NCBI GenBank assembly: GCA_964593705.1
Contig: CAZQIV010000001.1
Span: forward strand, 208,643 to 272,642
DNA from: SABY01 sp964593705
GTDB lineage: Bacteria > Bacteroidota > Bacteroidia > Bacteroidales > 4484-276
DNA: 64,000 nucleotides
Direction of reading: 5' to 3'
Positions 18,858 to 26,428 of the stretch are shown here, piece by piece. The notes under the pieces are model-generated. The model searched no databases. It was not told the origin of the DNA and saw only the letters and a list, made by a program, of their open reading frames with translations. How positions within the stretch are numbered: position 1 is the first letter of the stretch; each line of letters begins with the position of its first letter. The position numbers and the translations under genes are program-made.

Positions 18858-19346
18858 TAATCCTGTCAGGGTTTCCCCGAATGCTTTCAGTGATTTTTTA
18901 CTACTTGTTTGCAATAGCAATGTAGTTGTTTTAATAGTGATATTCAGGCACTTTGTCAGTGTTCCTCTAATATCAATTTTGGCGAAAGCGCTAAATGATG
19001 TGGTTTATATGCCCAATGATTATTTTATCAAATGCCGAAAGCTATCGAGTTTTTTTCATTCATATAGCGCAACCACTACGTGGTAGTTTTTCTTTAGGGA
19101 TATTGATTTACTACAATACCTAAACTTTCCGAAGTATCGGAACAGGCTATACTGAGTTTTTAGCAACCCGGTACAGCCTGTCCCGCCTATGCGGGAGGTT
19201 TCGCTATTTGAATTTCACTACCGCCATATTTAATTCTCAAAATATTCATCTTAATGCCTTCTTTATATGATGTTTAAATTTCTATTTACTAAATCAAAGA
19301 GGTTTAATAAAATCGCTGAATGCTTTCGGGGCTGACAGGATTTTAA
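18858..19346. repeat. 490-bp non-coding block bounded by inverted repeats
   Basis: Left end 18858-18898 (AATCCTGTCAG, then CCCCGAATGCTTTCAG, then TGATTTT) and right end 19309-19346, read on the opposite strand (AATCCTGTCAG, then CCCCGAAAGCATTCAG, then CGATTTT), are imperfect inverted copies about 35-40 bp long. The interior is non-coding, AT-rich, and contains a TCCCGC-CTAT-GCGGGA hairpin (19181-19196). It separates the TonB receptor from the interrupted lipoprotein gene. Confidence 0.55.
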
Positions 19347-19350
19347 TAAA

Positions 19351-20415
19351 TTATTTATCCTGTACTTTAATGTCAATAATTATCGTCCCGGAATTTGTGC
19401 CTTCAACTTCAATTACCCTGAAAATTCCGAATAGTGCATCCTGGGTTTTAAAAGAAAAAGTTTTGCCAGCTACAAGATTTTTCGCTTTACGTTTTCCGCT
19501 GCCTTCGGCATACGAAACCACGAGCAGGCTGTCGTTGGCGATGGCATAAATATCGTCAGGCGGTAAATCAAGTTCGATAAACCTGGTGGTTTTGCGGGTA
19601 TCCCAATTTTCAAGATTTCCTTCATAAACCCCATTCTCGACATTTGCACCCGGAGAAGCAATTACATTTTCATCTTCACCATAATAGTAATAGATTAAGT
19701 CGATGGACTCCTGATTTTGAAAAGCCTGGTTTTAATCTAAAACACCTAAGTCGAAGGAGAAAAAACTCCCGGGGCTTGTTAAATTCTGCGCACTCATTTC
19801 GACTGATTCGAGAAAACGAACCGGCCCAAAACCTGAGCTTGTGTCCCTGGTAATTGTTACCGAAACCGAATCGAAAAGCAGGTTTTTATCGCGGACAATA
19901 AAAGTCCAATATTCTGTATCGTTAAAAGTTTTGGTAAAAGATTTATTTACAGTGAACCCTTGTATATTCATGCTTGTGTCCAACACCCGTGATCCATCTT
20001 GACGGGGAACTGATTTGATGGCATACAAGTTTGTCAGGTTTGCGCTACCGCCGCAGGCCTTTATGGTAAATGTCATCAACTGCCCAAAAGGAATGGTGCT
20101 GTTGGAACTGATACTCCCGGCTTGATTGACAAGTTGAATGTTTGGCGGAAGCTGTGGTTTGTTGTCTTTTTCGCAGGAAGAAAAAATAGTGAATGTTAAG
20201 AAGAAAAATAAAACAGCGACCTTACTTATAAAAACTTTTACAAGATCAAGTGAAGAATAAGCTTGCAAACCTAACAGGTCGATGTTTTCAACAGTTTTGC
20301 CCAATGCATTCTTGCCAGGAAGGTTTGTCGGAAAGGAAGACCTGTTAGGTTTTATACGATATGTACAAAGAAACATATCCATAAGCTGATCATATTCTCG
20401 ATTTAGAAATCTCAT
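19351..20415 (-). pseudogene. Lipoprotein gene interrupted by an in-frame TAA
   Basis: The frame from 20415 stops at TAA 19732-19734, but the same frame then stays open for another 126 codons to a stop at 19351-19353. The downstream part reads sensibly from the first codon after the stop (NQAFQNQESIDLIYYYYGED) and ends IIDIKVQDK. Together they look like one Bacteroidota lipoprotein of about 300 aa with two related beta-domains. The lipobox is in FTIFSSCEKDN. The first 50 residues from 20415 are doubtful because they run through an 86-bp inverted-repeat element (20267-20352); a TTG start at 20268 is more plausible. The original start may have been destroyed. Function unknown; it lies between a TonB receptor and a membrane protein. 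Confidence 0.7.
20267..20352. repeat. 86-bp element with perfect 14-bp terminal inverted repeats
   Basis: AAACCTAACAGGTC (20267-20280) and GACCTGTTAGGTTT (20339-20352) are exact inverted copies flanking 58 bp. The element overlaps the presumed 5-prime end of the interrupted lipoprotein gene. Elements with this AACCTGTTAGGTT-like end are frequent in Bacteroidota intergenic DNA as far as I know. Confidence 0.7.
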
Positions 20416-20420
20416 CGTTT

Positions 20421-21008
20421 TTAGTTAGAAAATTTGGAAAGAAATTTTGTGAAAATGTTGCTAATGCCTGCGCCCAACAATCCGCCGCCCAGGCCAAAGG
20501 CAAACCAGGAAATAAAGGGAGTAATAAAGCCATGCTTAATAAAAGCTCCGTATTGATACCCGGTACTTGCCGAGATGAGCAGCCTGCCGAAAGGGATGAC
20601 CATATACGAAAGGCCGGCAATTACGGCAAGGAAGAAAGCATACTTTTTGAATTTGCCGTCCACTTGGTAGCAAATGTCGAGCATAACACCGGGGAGCATA
20701 AAGTTGAATCCCATCAAGGGGTCGTTGAAACCAAAAACAGGAAAAAGAAACAGCAAGCCAATGCCAAGTGAAGAAATGGAGGAGGCATAACGCAGGCTTG
20801 AACTCATTCGGCCAATCATTAGCAAGCACATAAATTCGAGCCCGTGGTGGCCGGGAATACTCAAGGGGTTTTTGAAGTGTGCATGCAATAGAATCGCTAT
20901 TGCCCCAACGCCCAATAAAAACAGAATTTCGAGTATGCGTGCAAGGCTACTGCTATGAGTGAGACCGGATATAGTCTTTACTTGCAACTTTCCAGTTTGT
21001 TTTTCCAT
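20421..21008 (-). CDS. Unknown polytopic membrane protein, possibly ECF S-component-like
   Basis: A 195-aa protein with five or six predicted membrane helices and the notable conserved-looking loop FKNPLSIPGHHGLEFM near the end of helix 1. Its size and topology resemble S-components (substrate-binding subunits) of ECF vitamin and metal transporters, but I cannot identify a specific family. It overlaps the upstream TiaS-like gene by 56 bp and precedes the lipoprotein gene, so the three are probably co-transcribed. No ECF ATPase or T-component gene is present in the window. Treat the transporter idea as inference. Confidence 0.6.
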   Translation of the reverse strand: MEKQTGKLQVKTISGLTHSSSLARILEILFLLGVGAIAILLHAHFKNPLSIPGHHGLEFMCLLMIGRMSSSLRYASSISSLGIGLLFLFPVFGFNDPLMGFNFMLPGVMLDICYQVDGKFKKYAFFLAVIAGLSYMVIPFGRLLISASTGYQYGAFIKHGFITPFISWFAFGLGGGLLGAGISNIFTKFLSKFSN

Positions 21009-21696
21009 CTTCGGTATATTTTTCTACGATCAATGTGATTTTGTGATTTTTCATTACCGGCCTAAACCATTCATGCACCCATATTTTATTTTCGCCAAGG
21101 TAAGGTTTGTCAAGCCTGATCAATATTTGTTCAATTCCAAAATCGTCTTTCAGTTCCTGAGGGCTAAAAAATCCCGGTTTAAGTTCTCTCAGTTCTTTTT
21201 GCTTTTTAAGCCAGATAAAACGGCCATCGCTTCCATTTTTTCTTAGTCCTACAGCAGCCAAAGCTCCTATTATGCCATCGTGTGTTCCGGTGAGTCCCTC
21301 AAGGTAAATATCGAATTTCGAAACGATCACTTTGGCTTCATCCTGTGTTAACACCTGGTACTTTGCCCTGTTGCCCCATTGAAGTACGAGCCTTGGTATT
21401 TCTAACTCCCTGACAATACAGATACCAACATCAGAACCTTCGGGAGCAATTTCCAATAAAAAACTCCGGCAAAAGTTTTTCATCTCAATGTATTTTTCGG
21501 TTTCAACCAGCAGGCAAGCCGAACTATTTTGGGAGGTGTAGCGAATACCGGGATGGATAAAATTCTGATGGCGTGTAATGCCGGACACCATTCCCAATCC
21601 GGCTTCCTCAAGTTTCGATGCCATAAGCCTGGCATGAAAACCGGTTCCCCTGGATTCGGTGGTGTCAGTATCATCTATGCCAACAAGATATTTCAT
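20953..21696 (-). CDS. TiaS-like (tRNA agmatinylcytidine synthetase-like) domain protein
   Basis: A 247-aa protein whose N terminus MKYLVGIDDTDTTESRGTG matches the conserved GIDDTD motif of the TiaS family. Archaeal TiaS modifies the wobble cytidine of tRNA-Ile2 with agmatine and is about 420 aa. This bacterial homologue is much shorter and lacks the OB-fold and zinc-ribbon parts, and bacteria use TilS/lysidine for that job, so tRNA modification is not implied. A Gly-rich ATP-handling segment (GLTGTHDGIIGALAAVGL) is retained at about residues 134-151. Its overlap with a membrane protein gene and proximity to a TonB receptor suggest an uncharacterised metabolic or uptake role. Confidence 0.72.
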   Translation of the reverse strand: MKYLVGIDDTDTTESRGTGFHARLMASKLEEAGLGMVSGITRHQNFIHPGIRYTSQNSSACLLVETEKYIEMKNFCRSFLLEIAPEGSDVGICIVRELEIPRLVLQWGNRAKYQVLTQDEAKVIVSKFDIYLEGLTGTHDGIIGALAAVGLRKNGSDGRFIWLKKQKELRELKPGFFSPQELKDDFGIEQILIRLDKPYLGENKIWVHEWFRPVMKNHKITLIVEKYTEDGKTNWKVASKDYIRSHS

Positions 21697-21803
21697 AATT
21701 CATTTTTTGCAAAACTAATGCTATTCCTGTATTTGAAAAGCAGCGTCAGAAAATGTGGGCGCAAAAATAAATTGAAAAGATTTAGGATTGGATTTAAATT
21801 ATG

Positions 21804-22667
21804 CTAATCGGCAATCTGTTGTGTTCGTTTCCGGTAAACCCTTTTCGAAACCAAGATGCTGATCTCGTACAGGCCAAGCAAAGGGATGGCTACCAGTACC
21901 TGGCTGAATACATCTGCCGGGGTAATAATTGCCGAAACTATAAGAACTACCACAATCATTATTTTGCGGCTCTTCCTCATTAAATCAGGGGTGATAATGC
22001 CGACCTTGGTTAGGAAGAATACAAAGATGGGTAGCTCGAAGACTACCCCAACAGCGAAGGTAAGAGAGACAACAGTGCTGATATAAGAAGTTAGGGCGAT
22101 TTGGTTTTCCACACTTGCGCTTACATTGTATGATCCCAGAAACATTACTGCCAGAGGTACGATGAGGAAATAGCTGAAGGATATTCCAACCAGGAAAAGG
22201 AATGAACTCCAAAAAACAGCGCCTCGTGTATGCTGTTGTTCGTGTTTGTAAAGTGCGGGTTTTACAAATTTCCAAATCTCGAAAATAATGTAGGGAATGG
22301 CAACGATAATTCCCGCGAAAATGGAAATATACAAATGGATGAGAAATTGCCCGGCCATTTTGATGTTGATGAGTTTAAGGTTGAAATTCTCCATACAAAG
22401 TGCATCAGGTGAAATGGCAGCCCAATAAGATGCAATCCATTTGCTAAATTCGCAAAGGGCACGGTTGGTAATAAATTCGGAGGTTTTGGGGGCAAGTATA
22501 ATCTGGTTGAACAGAAAGTCTTTATTTAAAAAGGCCACGATACCCAGAATCATCACGGCAGCAATTGAGCGGACAATATGCCAGCGCAATTGTTCCAGAT
22601 GTTCCCAAAAGGTCATTTCCTTTTCCTGTCTGTCTCCTGTGTTTTCAGGAAGTACTTTTTCCGACAT
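21804..22667 (-). CDS. tatC: Sec-independent (Tat) protein translocase TatC
   Basis: Inner-membrane core of the twin-arginine translocase, which binds twin-arginine signal peptides of folded, often cofactor-bearing proteins. The 287-aa protein starts with the conserved cytoplasmic segment MTFWEHLEQLRWHIVRS and has six membrane helices. The expected periplasmic and loop motifs are present: IPYIIFEIWKFVKPALYKHE (conserved F-x-PGL-like stretch), FxGxxFxY (VGISFSYFLIVP), FELPIF, and the C-terminal ITPADVFSQVLVAIPL. There is a larger than usual insertion between helices 1 and 2 (about residues 60-105), as is seen in Bacteroidota TatC. No tatA is adjacent. Confidence 0.95.
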   Translation of the reverse strand: MSEKVLPENTGDRQEKEMTFWEHLEQLRWHIVRSIAAVMILGIVAFLNKDFLFNQIILAPKTSEFITNRALCEFSKWIASYWAAISPDALCMENFNLKLINIKMAGQFLIHLYISIFAGIIVAIPYIIFEIWKFVKPALYKHEQQHTRGAVFWSSFLFLVGISFSYFLIVPLAVMFLGSYNVSASVENQIALTSYISTVVSLTFAVGVVFELPIFVFFLTKVGIITPDLMRKSRKIMIVVVLIVSAIITPADVFSQVLVAIPLLGLYEISILVSKRVYRKRTQQIAD

Positions 22668-22675
22668 TTGGTTTA

Positions 22676-22847
22676 TTAATTAGAGTCTGTCTTTTTGCAA
22701 TTTTTCCCGCAGATTTTATCTGCGCTAATCAGCGAAACCAGCCTTGCTCGCCTCGCTGTGGCTCCGGCGAAGCGAGCCGGCAAGGCAGGTCTGCGGGAGG
22801 ATTTTTTTATATTGAAAAATAACGACTTTATGGATACGCGCTAATTT
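22676..22847. repeat. MITE-like element D, copy 2
   Basis: Left end TTAATTAGAGTCTGTC then TTTTT, only 9 bp upstream of the tatC start; right end GACTTTATGGATACGCG then CTAATT, reaching the stop codon of the glycosyltransferase gene. The interior holds CCCGCAGATTTTATCTGCG and a GC-rich inverted segment (CCAGCCTTGC at 22739 and GCAAGGCAGG at 22779). It fills the entire gap between the two genes. Confidence 0.55.
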
Positions 22848-23716
22848 ATAATTTTGTAAGTTCTGAATTTCCCAATTTCGATCCCATATTTTTTCTCCAG
22901 CCAATTTAAAAACCGGCGGCGGGGCGAAAGCCTTATTCCCTTAGTGGGGTCGAATGAAAATTTCCAGTTCATGCGGTCGATGCGCTCCTGCATAACTGCC
23001 GGATGCGTACCTTCAAAATGCGATAATGAATCAATATTCGAATAATCGAACTCATCGGCAATTTTAAAATTCTGTTCCATCCACTCATCGTCATGCCACA
23101 TTTTATTAAAACTTTCCATTTTCTTTTGCATTGCTTCGGGTTTCCTCACCCAGCCGTAATGGTAAACCGTGGCATCAATTCTTTTCACCTTCAGTCTTTT
23201 CCCGTTTTTCATAAAGCTCATGGCATCGCGGAACGAGGTGATATCCGGATGGTTCCTGATTACCCGGATTTGTTTATAAGTCCATTTCCTGGAATCGGCA
23301 ATGTAATCGAAGGAACCATAAAAGTTTAAATGATCAAAGAGTAAGCCTTCCACGCGTTGGTTATTTAGATTTTCTTCCATTGCTTTTTTGATGGCCGGAT
23401 AGTCAGCCTGGTGAAATACTTCGTCTCCCTGGATATAGATGGCCCAGTCGGTATCAGGCGGAAGTGCGGCTTTGGCTTTGTCGGTTTCGATGGCAAGTAC
23501 CCTGCCTCCTTCGCGAAGGCTGTCGTCCCAAACGGTTTCGATGATTTTGATTTTTGGTGAGCCGATATTTTTTACCAATTCCAGTGTATTATCTTCCGAA
23601 TCGCCCACGGCCACAATCATTGTATCACAAATTGGGAGTACCGAGCGGATGGATTCGATAAAAGGATAGTCAAATTTTTCACCATTACGGATTATTGTAA
23701 AACCGGATACTTTCAT
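22841..23716 (-). CDS. Family 2-type glycosyltransferase
   Basis: A 291-aa GT-A fold glycosyltransferase. It opens with MKVSGFTIIRNGEKFDYPFIESIRSV, the usual beta-strand/diphosphate site of this group, then IVAVGDSEDNTLELV, and has a DxD-like metal site in IYIQGDEVF (about residue 98). A C-terminal region rich in Trp, His and Arg follows. The group commonly adds sugars to surface glycans or lipids, but no other glycan genes lie nearby, so the acceptor is unknown. Its stop codon lies within the end of a repeat element. Confidence 0.85.
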   Translation of the reverse strand: MKVSGFTIIRNGEKFDYPFIESIRSVLPICDTMIVAVGDSEDNTLELVKNIGSPKIKIIETVWDDSLREGGRVLAIETDKAKAALPPDTDWAIYIQGDEVFHQADYPAIKKAMEENLNNQRVEGLLFDHLNFYGSFDYIADSRKWTYKQIRVIRNHPDITSFRDAMSFMKNGKRLKVKRIDATVYHYGWVRKPEAMQKKMESFNKMWHDDEWMEQNFKIADEFDYSNIDSLSHFEGTHPAVMQERIDRMNWKFSFDPTKGIRLSPRRRFLNWLEKKYGIEIGKFRTYKIIN

Positions 23717-23784
23717 GCTTAGCTTTTAATGGAGGGCAAAAGTAGTGATATTCTTTTTTGGGATAGCGGTAAACGAAAACTACT

Positions 23785-23949
23785 TAGTGCCGGTCTTTTT
23801 AGTTTGGTTTCCCGCAGATAACGCGAATTTTCGCAGAGAAAAATCAGCGCAAACCAGCCTTGCCGGCCAGGCAGGTCAGCGAAATCTGCAGGAGATTCCT
23901 TGTCCTCGGACAGAAATAGTTGATTTTATAAACACGCACTACTTAATTA
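23785..23949. repeat. MITE-like element D, copy 3
   Basis: Left end TTAGTGCCGGTC then TTTTTAGT, right end GATTTTATAAACACGCAC then TACTTAATTA. The right end overlaps the stop codon of the truncated AbiEii-like gene (23943-23945). The interior includes CCCGCAGATAACGCGAA and CCAGCCTTGCCGGCCAGGCAGG. It fills the gap between the glycosyltransferase and the AbiE module. Confidence 0.55.
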
Positions 23950-24329
23950 TGTAGAGTATTTACGAATTCCTCAAACAGTAAAATTTTCTGTGCAATGTGT
24001 TTATCAAATAACAGGTGTTCAAAATCTTTTGTTTTATGGGACAAATTAACTTGATGGGATACATTTATTAGCGCCAATTTTAATTCATTCAGATTATTTA
24101 TTTCGATTTTTTTTGAAAGGAAAGAATAGTCAGGTTGAGTTTGTCCCAACAAGAATATTACATCATAAAAATCTCGTCCCTTTTGTCGTGAAAGCAATGC
24201 AGAAATTTTCATGGCGCATAAAACACCATCAGTTGGGACAGGAAATTTAAATAAATATCCACATCCTTTAATAAATGGCAACACAGGCGTATAACCGATT
24301 TTCTGATCCTGGCTTTCAACTTTTATCAT
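23943..24329 (-). CDS. Truncated AbiEii/AbiGii-type toxin (C-terminal part only)
   Basis: A 128-aa protein matching only the C-terminal half of AbiEii nucleotidyltransferase toxins, as shown by LCAMKISALLSRQKGRDFYDVIFLLG (about residues 38-62), the family's conserved AEKxxALxxRxKxRDxYD block. Full family members are about 230-300 aa and carry an N-terminal nucleotidyltransferase domain with a GSxxDxD-type motif; that domain is absent here. The start overlaps the antitoxin stop (ATGA), so the coupled arrangement survives although roughly half the toxin is gone. Probably an inactive remnant, or an internally deleted gene whose antitoxin is retained. Confidence 0.75.
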   Translation of the reverse strand: MIKVESQDQKIGYTPVLPFIKGCGYLFKFPVPTDGVLCAMKISALLSRQKGRDFYDVIFLLGQTQPDYSFLSKKIEINNLNELKLALINVSHQVNLSHKTKDFEHLLFDKHIAQKILLFEEFVNTLHN

Positions 24330-24964
24330 ATCGCGTAAACTATGGTCATTTTTTTTAATCTTTTTTCGAGTTCAATATTTTTAAATTTTGATGCATAAGA
24401 TTGTAAAATTTCTTTATTGATGGTTTCTTCAATTAAAAATCGATCGAGACGAAGATCGGTCATGTCATTTTCAGAGCGATAAAATGGGTATAAATAAAGC
24501 AAATCCAGGATTGCTTTCTCAGGTTTCGCCAATAAAATTGTTTTGTCGTTTATAAAAGGAAGATGATCAAAACCAAACATTAATGATGGTTTAATGGATT
24601 TATAAGAAAATGTTCCGGCAGGATTTTGAAAAACCATCGTTTTTAAGGATGAAACACTAATAGTCTGGGTAATGCTTTCGGGAATTAGCCCATAAAACGA
24701 CAGTGCTGAATGGAGGCTGATGTATGATGGCCTGTAAATCCGGTTTGCAAGAAAAAAATTAATATTTGGGTTTGATAAATTTTCAGGAAATGTATAGTAC
24801 CCATTTCTAAGTTTAATAATTAAACCGGTCTTTACCCACCTGCTAAAATTATTTTTATCAAAATTTGTTTGCCAGTTTAAAACCTGATCGGGGGTAAAAT
24901 ACCCCTGAGAAACAAACGATTTTTGAAATTCATGAAACAGCATCATATTTCTATTATTCCGCAA
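24326..24964 (-). CDS. AbiEi-family antitoxin/transcriptional regulator
   Basis: A 212-aa protein of the AbiEi type (type IV toxin-antitoxin antitoxin). The N-terminal winged-helix region is visible at about residues 15-60 (FTPDQVLNWQTNFDKNNFSRWVKTGLIIKLRNGYYTFPE), and the following domain contains the typical YISLHSALSFYGLIPE and AKPEKAILDLLYL motifs. AbiEi proteins repress their own operon and neutralise the AbiEii nucleotidyltransferase. The partner gene directly downstream is truncated. Alternative starts at Met7 and Met8 are possible. Confidence 0.82.
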   Translation of the reverse strand: MRNNRNMMLFHEFQKSFVSQGYFTPDQVLNWQTNFDKNNFSRWVKTGLIIKLRNGYYTFPENLSNPNINFFLANRIYRPSYISLHSALSFYGLIPESITQTISVSSLKTMVFQNPAGTFSYKSIKPSLMFGFDHLPFINDKTILLAKPEKAILDLLYLYPFYRSENDMTDLRLDRFLIEETINKEILQSYASKFKNIELEKRLKKMTIVYAI

Positions 24965-25191
24965 AAATAAATAAAAACAGAAATAGATTCAAGTATATTT
25001 TTCTTTGAACCTTTGTGGCAAATTGTGGATAAGTAGCCACGAAGACACGAAGACACCAAGAAACACTAAGTATTCTTCGAGATGGATTTTGCAACATATA
25101 GATTTACGATAATATTGCTGTAACTAAAAAAAAATCTGCTTTCCCTGAATTGATGAAAAAGCAGATGCAAAAATTTTAAAATTTTATTTTT

Positions 25192-26298
25192 TTAATTCTT
25201 ATCCAGTTTATTGAGTGCAAAGGCATAAGCGCCGATAGATGTGGCTTTTGAAGTACCAAGCCTTGAAACGCCTACTCCTATTCGCTTTAAAGGATCGTAA
25301 GTAATTTTCTTATTGCTGAAAGGAACCTGGATTTCCTGCGTATTTCCGGCAATAAACTTTCTGAGGTCTTTTTCGTTTTCAAGATTAAATGCGCGAATTT
25401 CCAACCTTGATAAAGAGCCACCGCCGGGAGTTTCAAATTTATGGTTCATTTCGTTGATCAGTTGTTGCAGGAACAATGGGTGTGCCCCTGATAATCCACC
25501 ACCAAGCACAATTAGCCCGTCAACCAGGGTTATGGCATTGGCTAAGGCATCGCCGGCAGCCATGGCAAACTTTTTAAAGGTTTTTCTTGCGGCTTGATGA
25601 TTACCCTCAACTTTGCCTATGCCGATTTCAAAAATGGATTGAGGAGTAGGAACCATTACTTCATCAATTCTGCTTTCGCGGGCATAAGCTTTTATTACGC
25701 CACGAATACTTACAGTTTCTTCGACACTATAAAACGGGTGTACCTTGCTGCGTATGCGATTAATTTCGCCTTGAGCAGAATTATCACCAGTAAACAATTC
25801 GCCTTTTGAAACTATTCCGCCGCCAAACCCGGTACCGAAAGTTCCACCAAACAGGTTTTGGTATCTTTTGGGGTTTCCGCTTTCCTCAAGCATTTTATTG
25901 ATTTCCGGAAGTAATCCGCTGATGGCTTCGCCATAAGTAAATAAATCACCATCATTATTAATATAAACAGGGATGTTGAATTTTTCCTCAAGCATGGGCC
26001 CTAAAGCGATTCCCCCGCGGAAATGTGGCAGGTTTTGCAAATCACCGATTATCCCAAGCTCGTATTCGGCCGGGCCCGGAAAAGCAAAGCTAATGGCAAC
26101 AGGATCAGTTGACAATTTTGACTTGACTTCGGTAAAGCCTTGAATAATCCGTTCGAGTATTTCGACAAGATTGCTTGCCTGAGCAGGTAAATTTATGGGG
26201 TCAATTATTTCATCTCCACCCTGAATAGCTGAAAAAACAAAGTTCGTTCCCCCCGCATCCAATGTCATTACTATTCGCTTATCTTCCTTCAAATTCAT
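25192..26298 (-). CDS. ROK-fold sugar kinase-like protein
   Basis: A 368-aa actin-fold/ROK-type kinase. The phosphate-1 motif is MTLDAGGTNFVFSAI (residues 11-25), and the substrate region NNDGDLFTYGEA (about 115-126) contains the catalytic Asp. The glycine-rich segment GTFGTGFGGGIV (about 151-162) and adenosine motif LIVLGGGLSG (about 265-274) are both present. Unlike most ROK proteins it has no HxxG/CxCGxxGCxE zinc site; that stretch reads QGEINRIRSKVHPFYSVEE. ROK kinases phosphorylate glucose, N-acetylhexosamines or similar sugars. The substrate here is unknown, and the missing zinc site suggests a distinct subfamily. Confidence 0.82.
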   Translation of the reverse strand: MNLKEDKRIVMTLDAGGTNFVFSAIQGGDEIIDPINLPAQASNLVEILERIIQGFTEVKSKLSTDPVAISFAFPGPAEYELGIIGDLQNLPHFRGGIALGPMLEEKFNIPVYINNDGDLFTYGEAISGLLPEINKMLEESGNPKRYQNLFGGTFGTGFGGGIVSKGELFTGDNSAQGEINRIRSKVHPFYSVEETVSIRGVIKAYARESRIDEVMVPTPQSIFEIGIGKVEGNHQAARKTFKKFAMAAGDALANAITLVDGLIVLGGGLSGAHPLFLQQLINEMNHKFETPGGGSLSRLEIRAFNLENEKDLRKFIAGNTQEIQVPFSNKKITYDPLKRIGVGVSRLGTSKATSIGAYAFALNKLDKN

Positions 26299-26356
26299 AT
26301 TAATTGCGTTTAATTTCCATGAGCCAACAAATATAGAAAAGATAATAAGATAAAAT

Positions 26357-26388
26357 AAAAAAGGGGCTAATTACTAAGCCCCTTTTTT
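26357..26388. terminator. Strong rho-independent terminator
   Basis: AAAAAAGGGGCT pairs perfectly with AGCCCCTTTTTT across an 8-base loop. It lies 40 bp after the stop of the minus-strand C25 peptidase gene, and its A/T flanks let it work in either direction. Confidence 0.85.
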
Positions 26389-26428
26389 AATTATGCCTTT
26401 ATTAAAGCCTATATAAATTCAAAACTCA

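Noticed and set aside
20953..21696. Functional tRNA-Ile2 agmatinylcytidine synthetase
   Set aside because: It is much shorter than archaeal TiaS, lacks its RNA-binding parts, and bacteria use the lysidine pathway; only the GIDDTD-type domain is shared.
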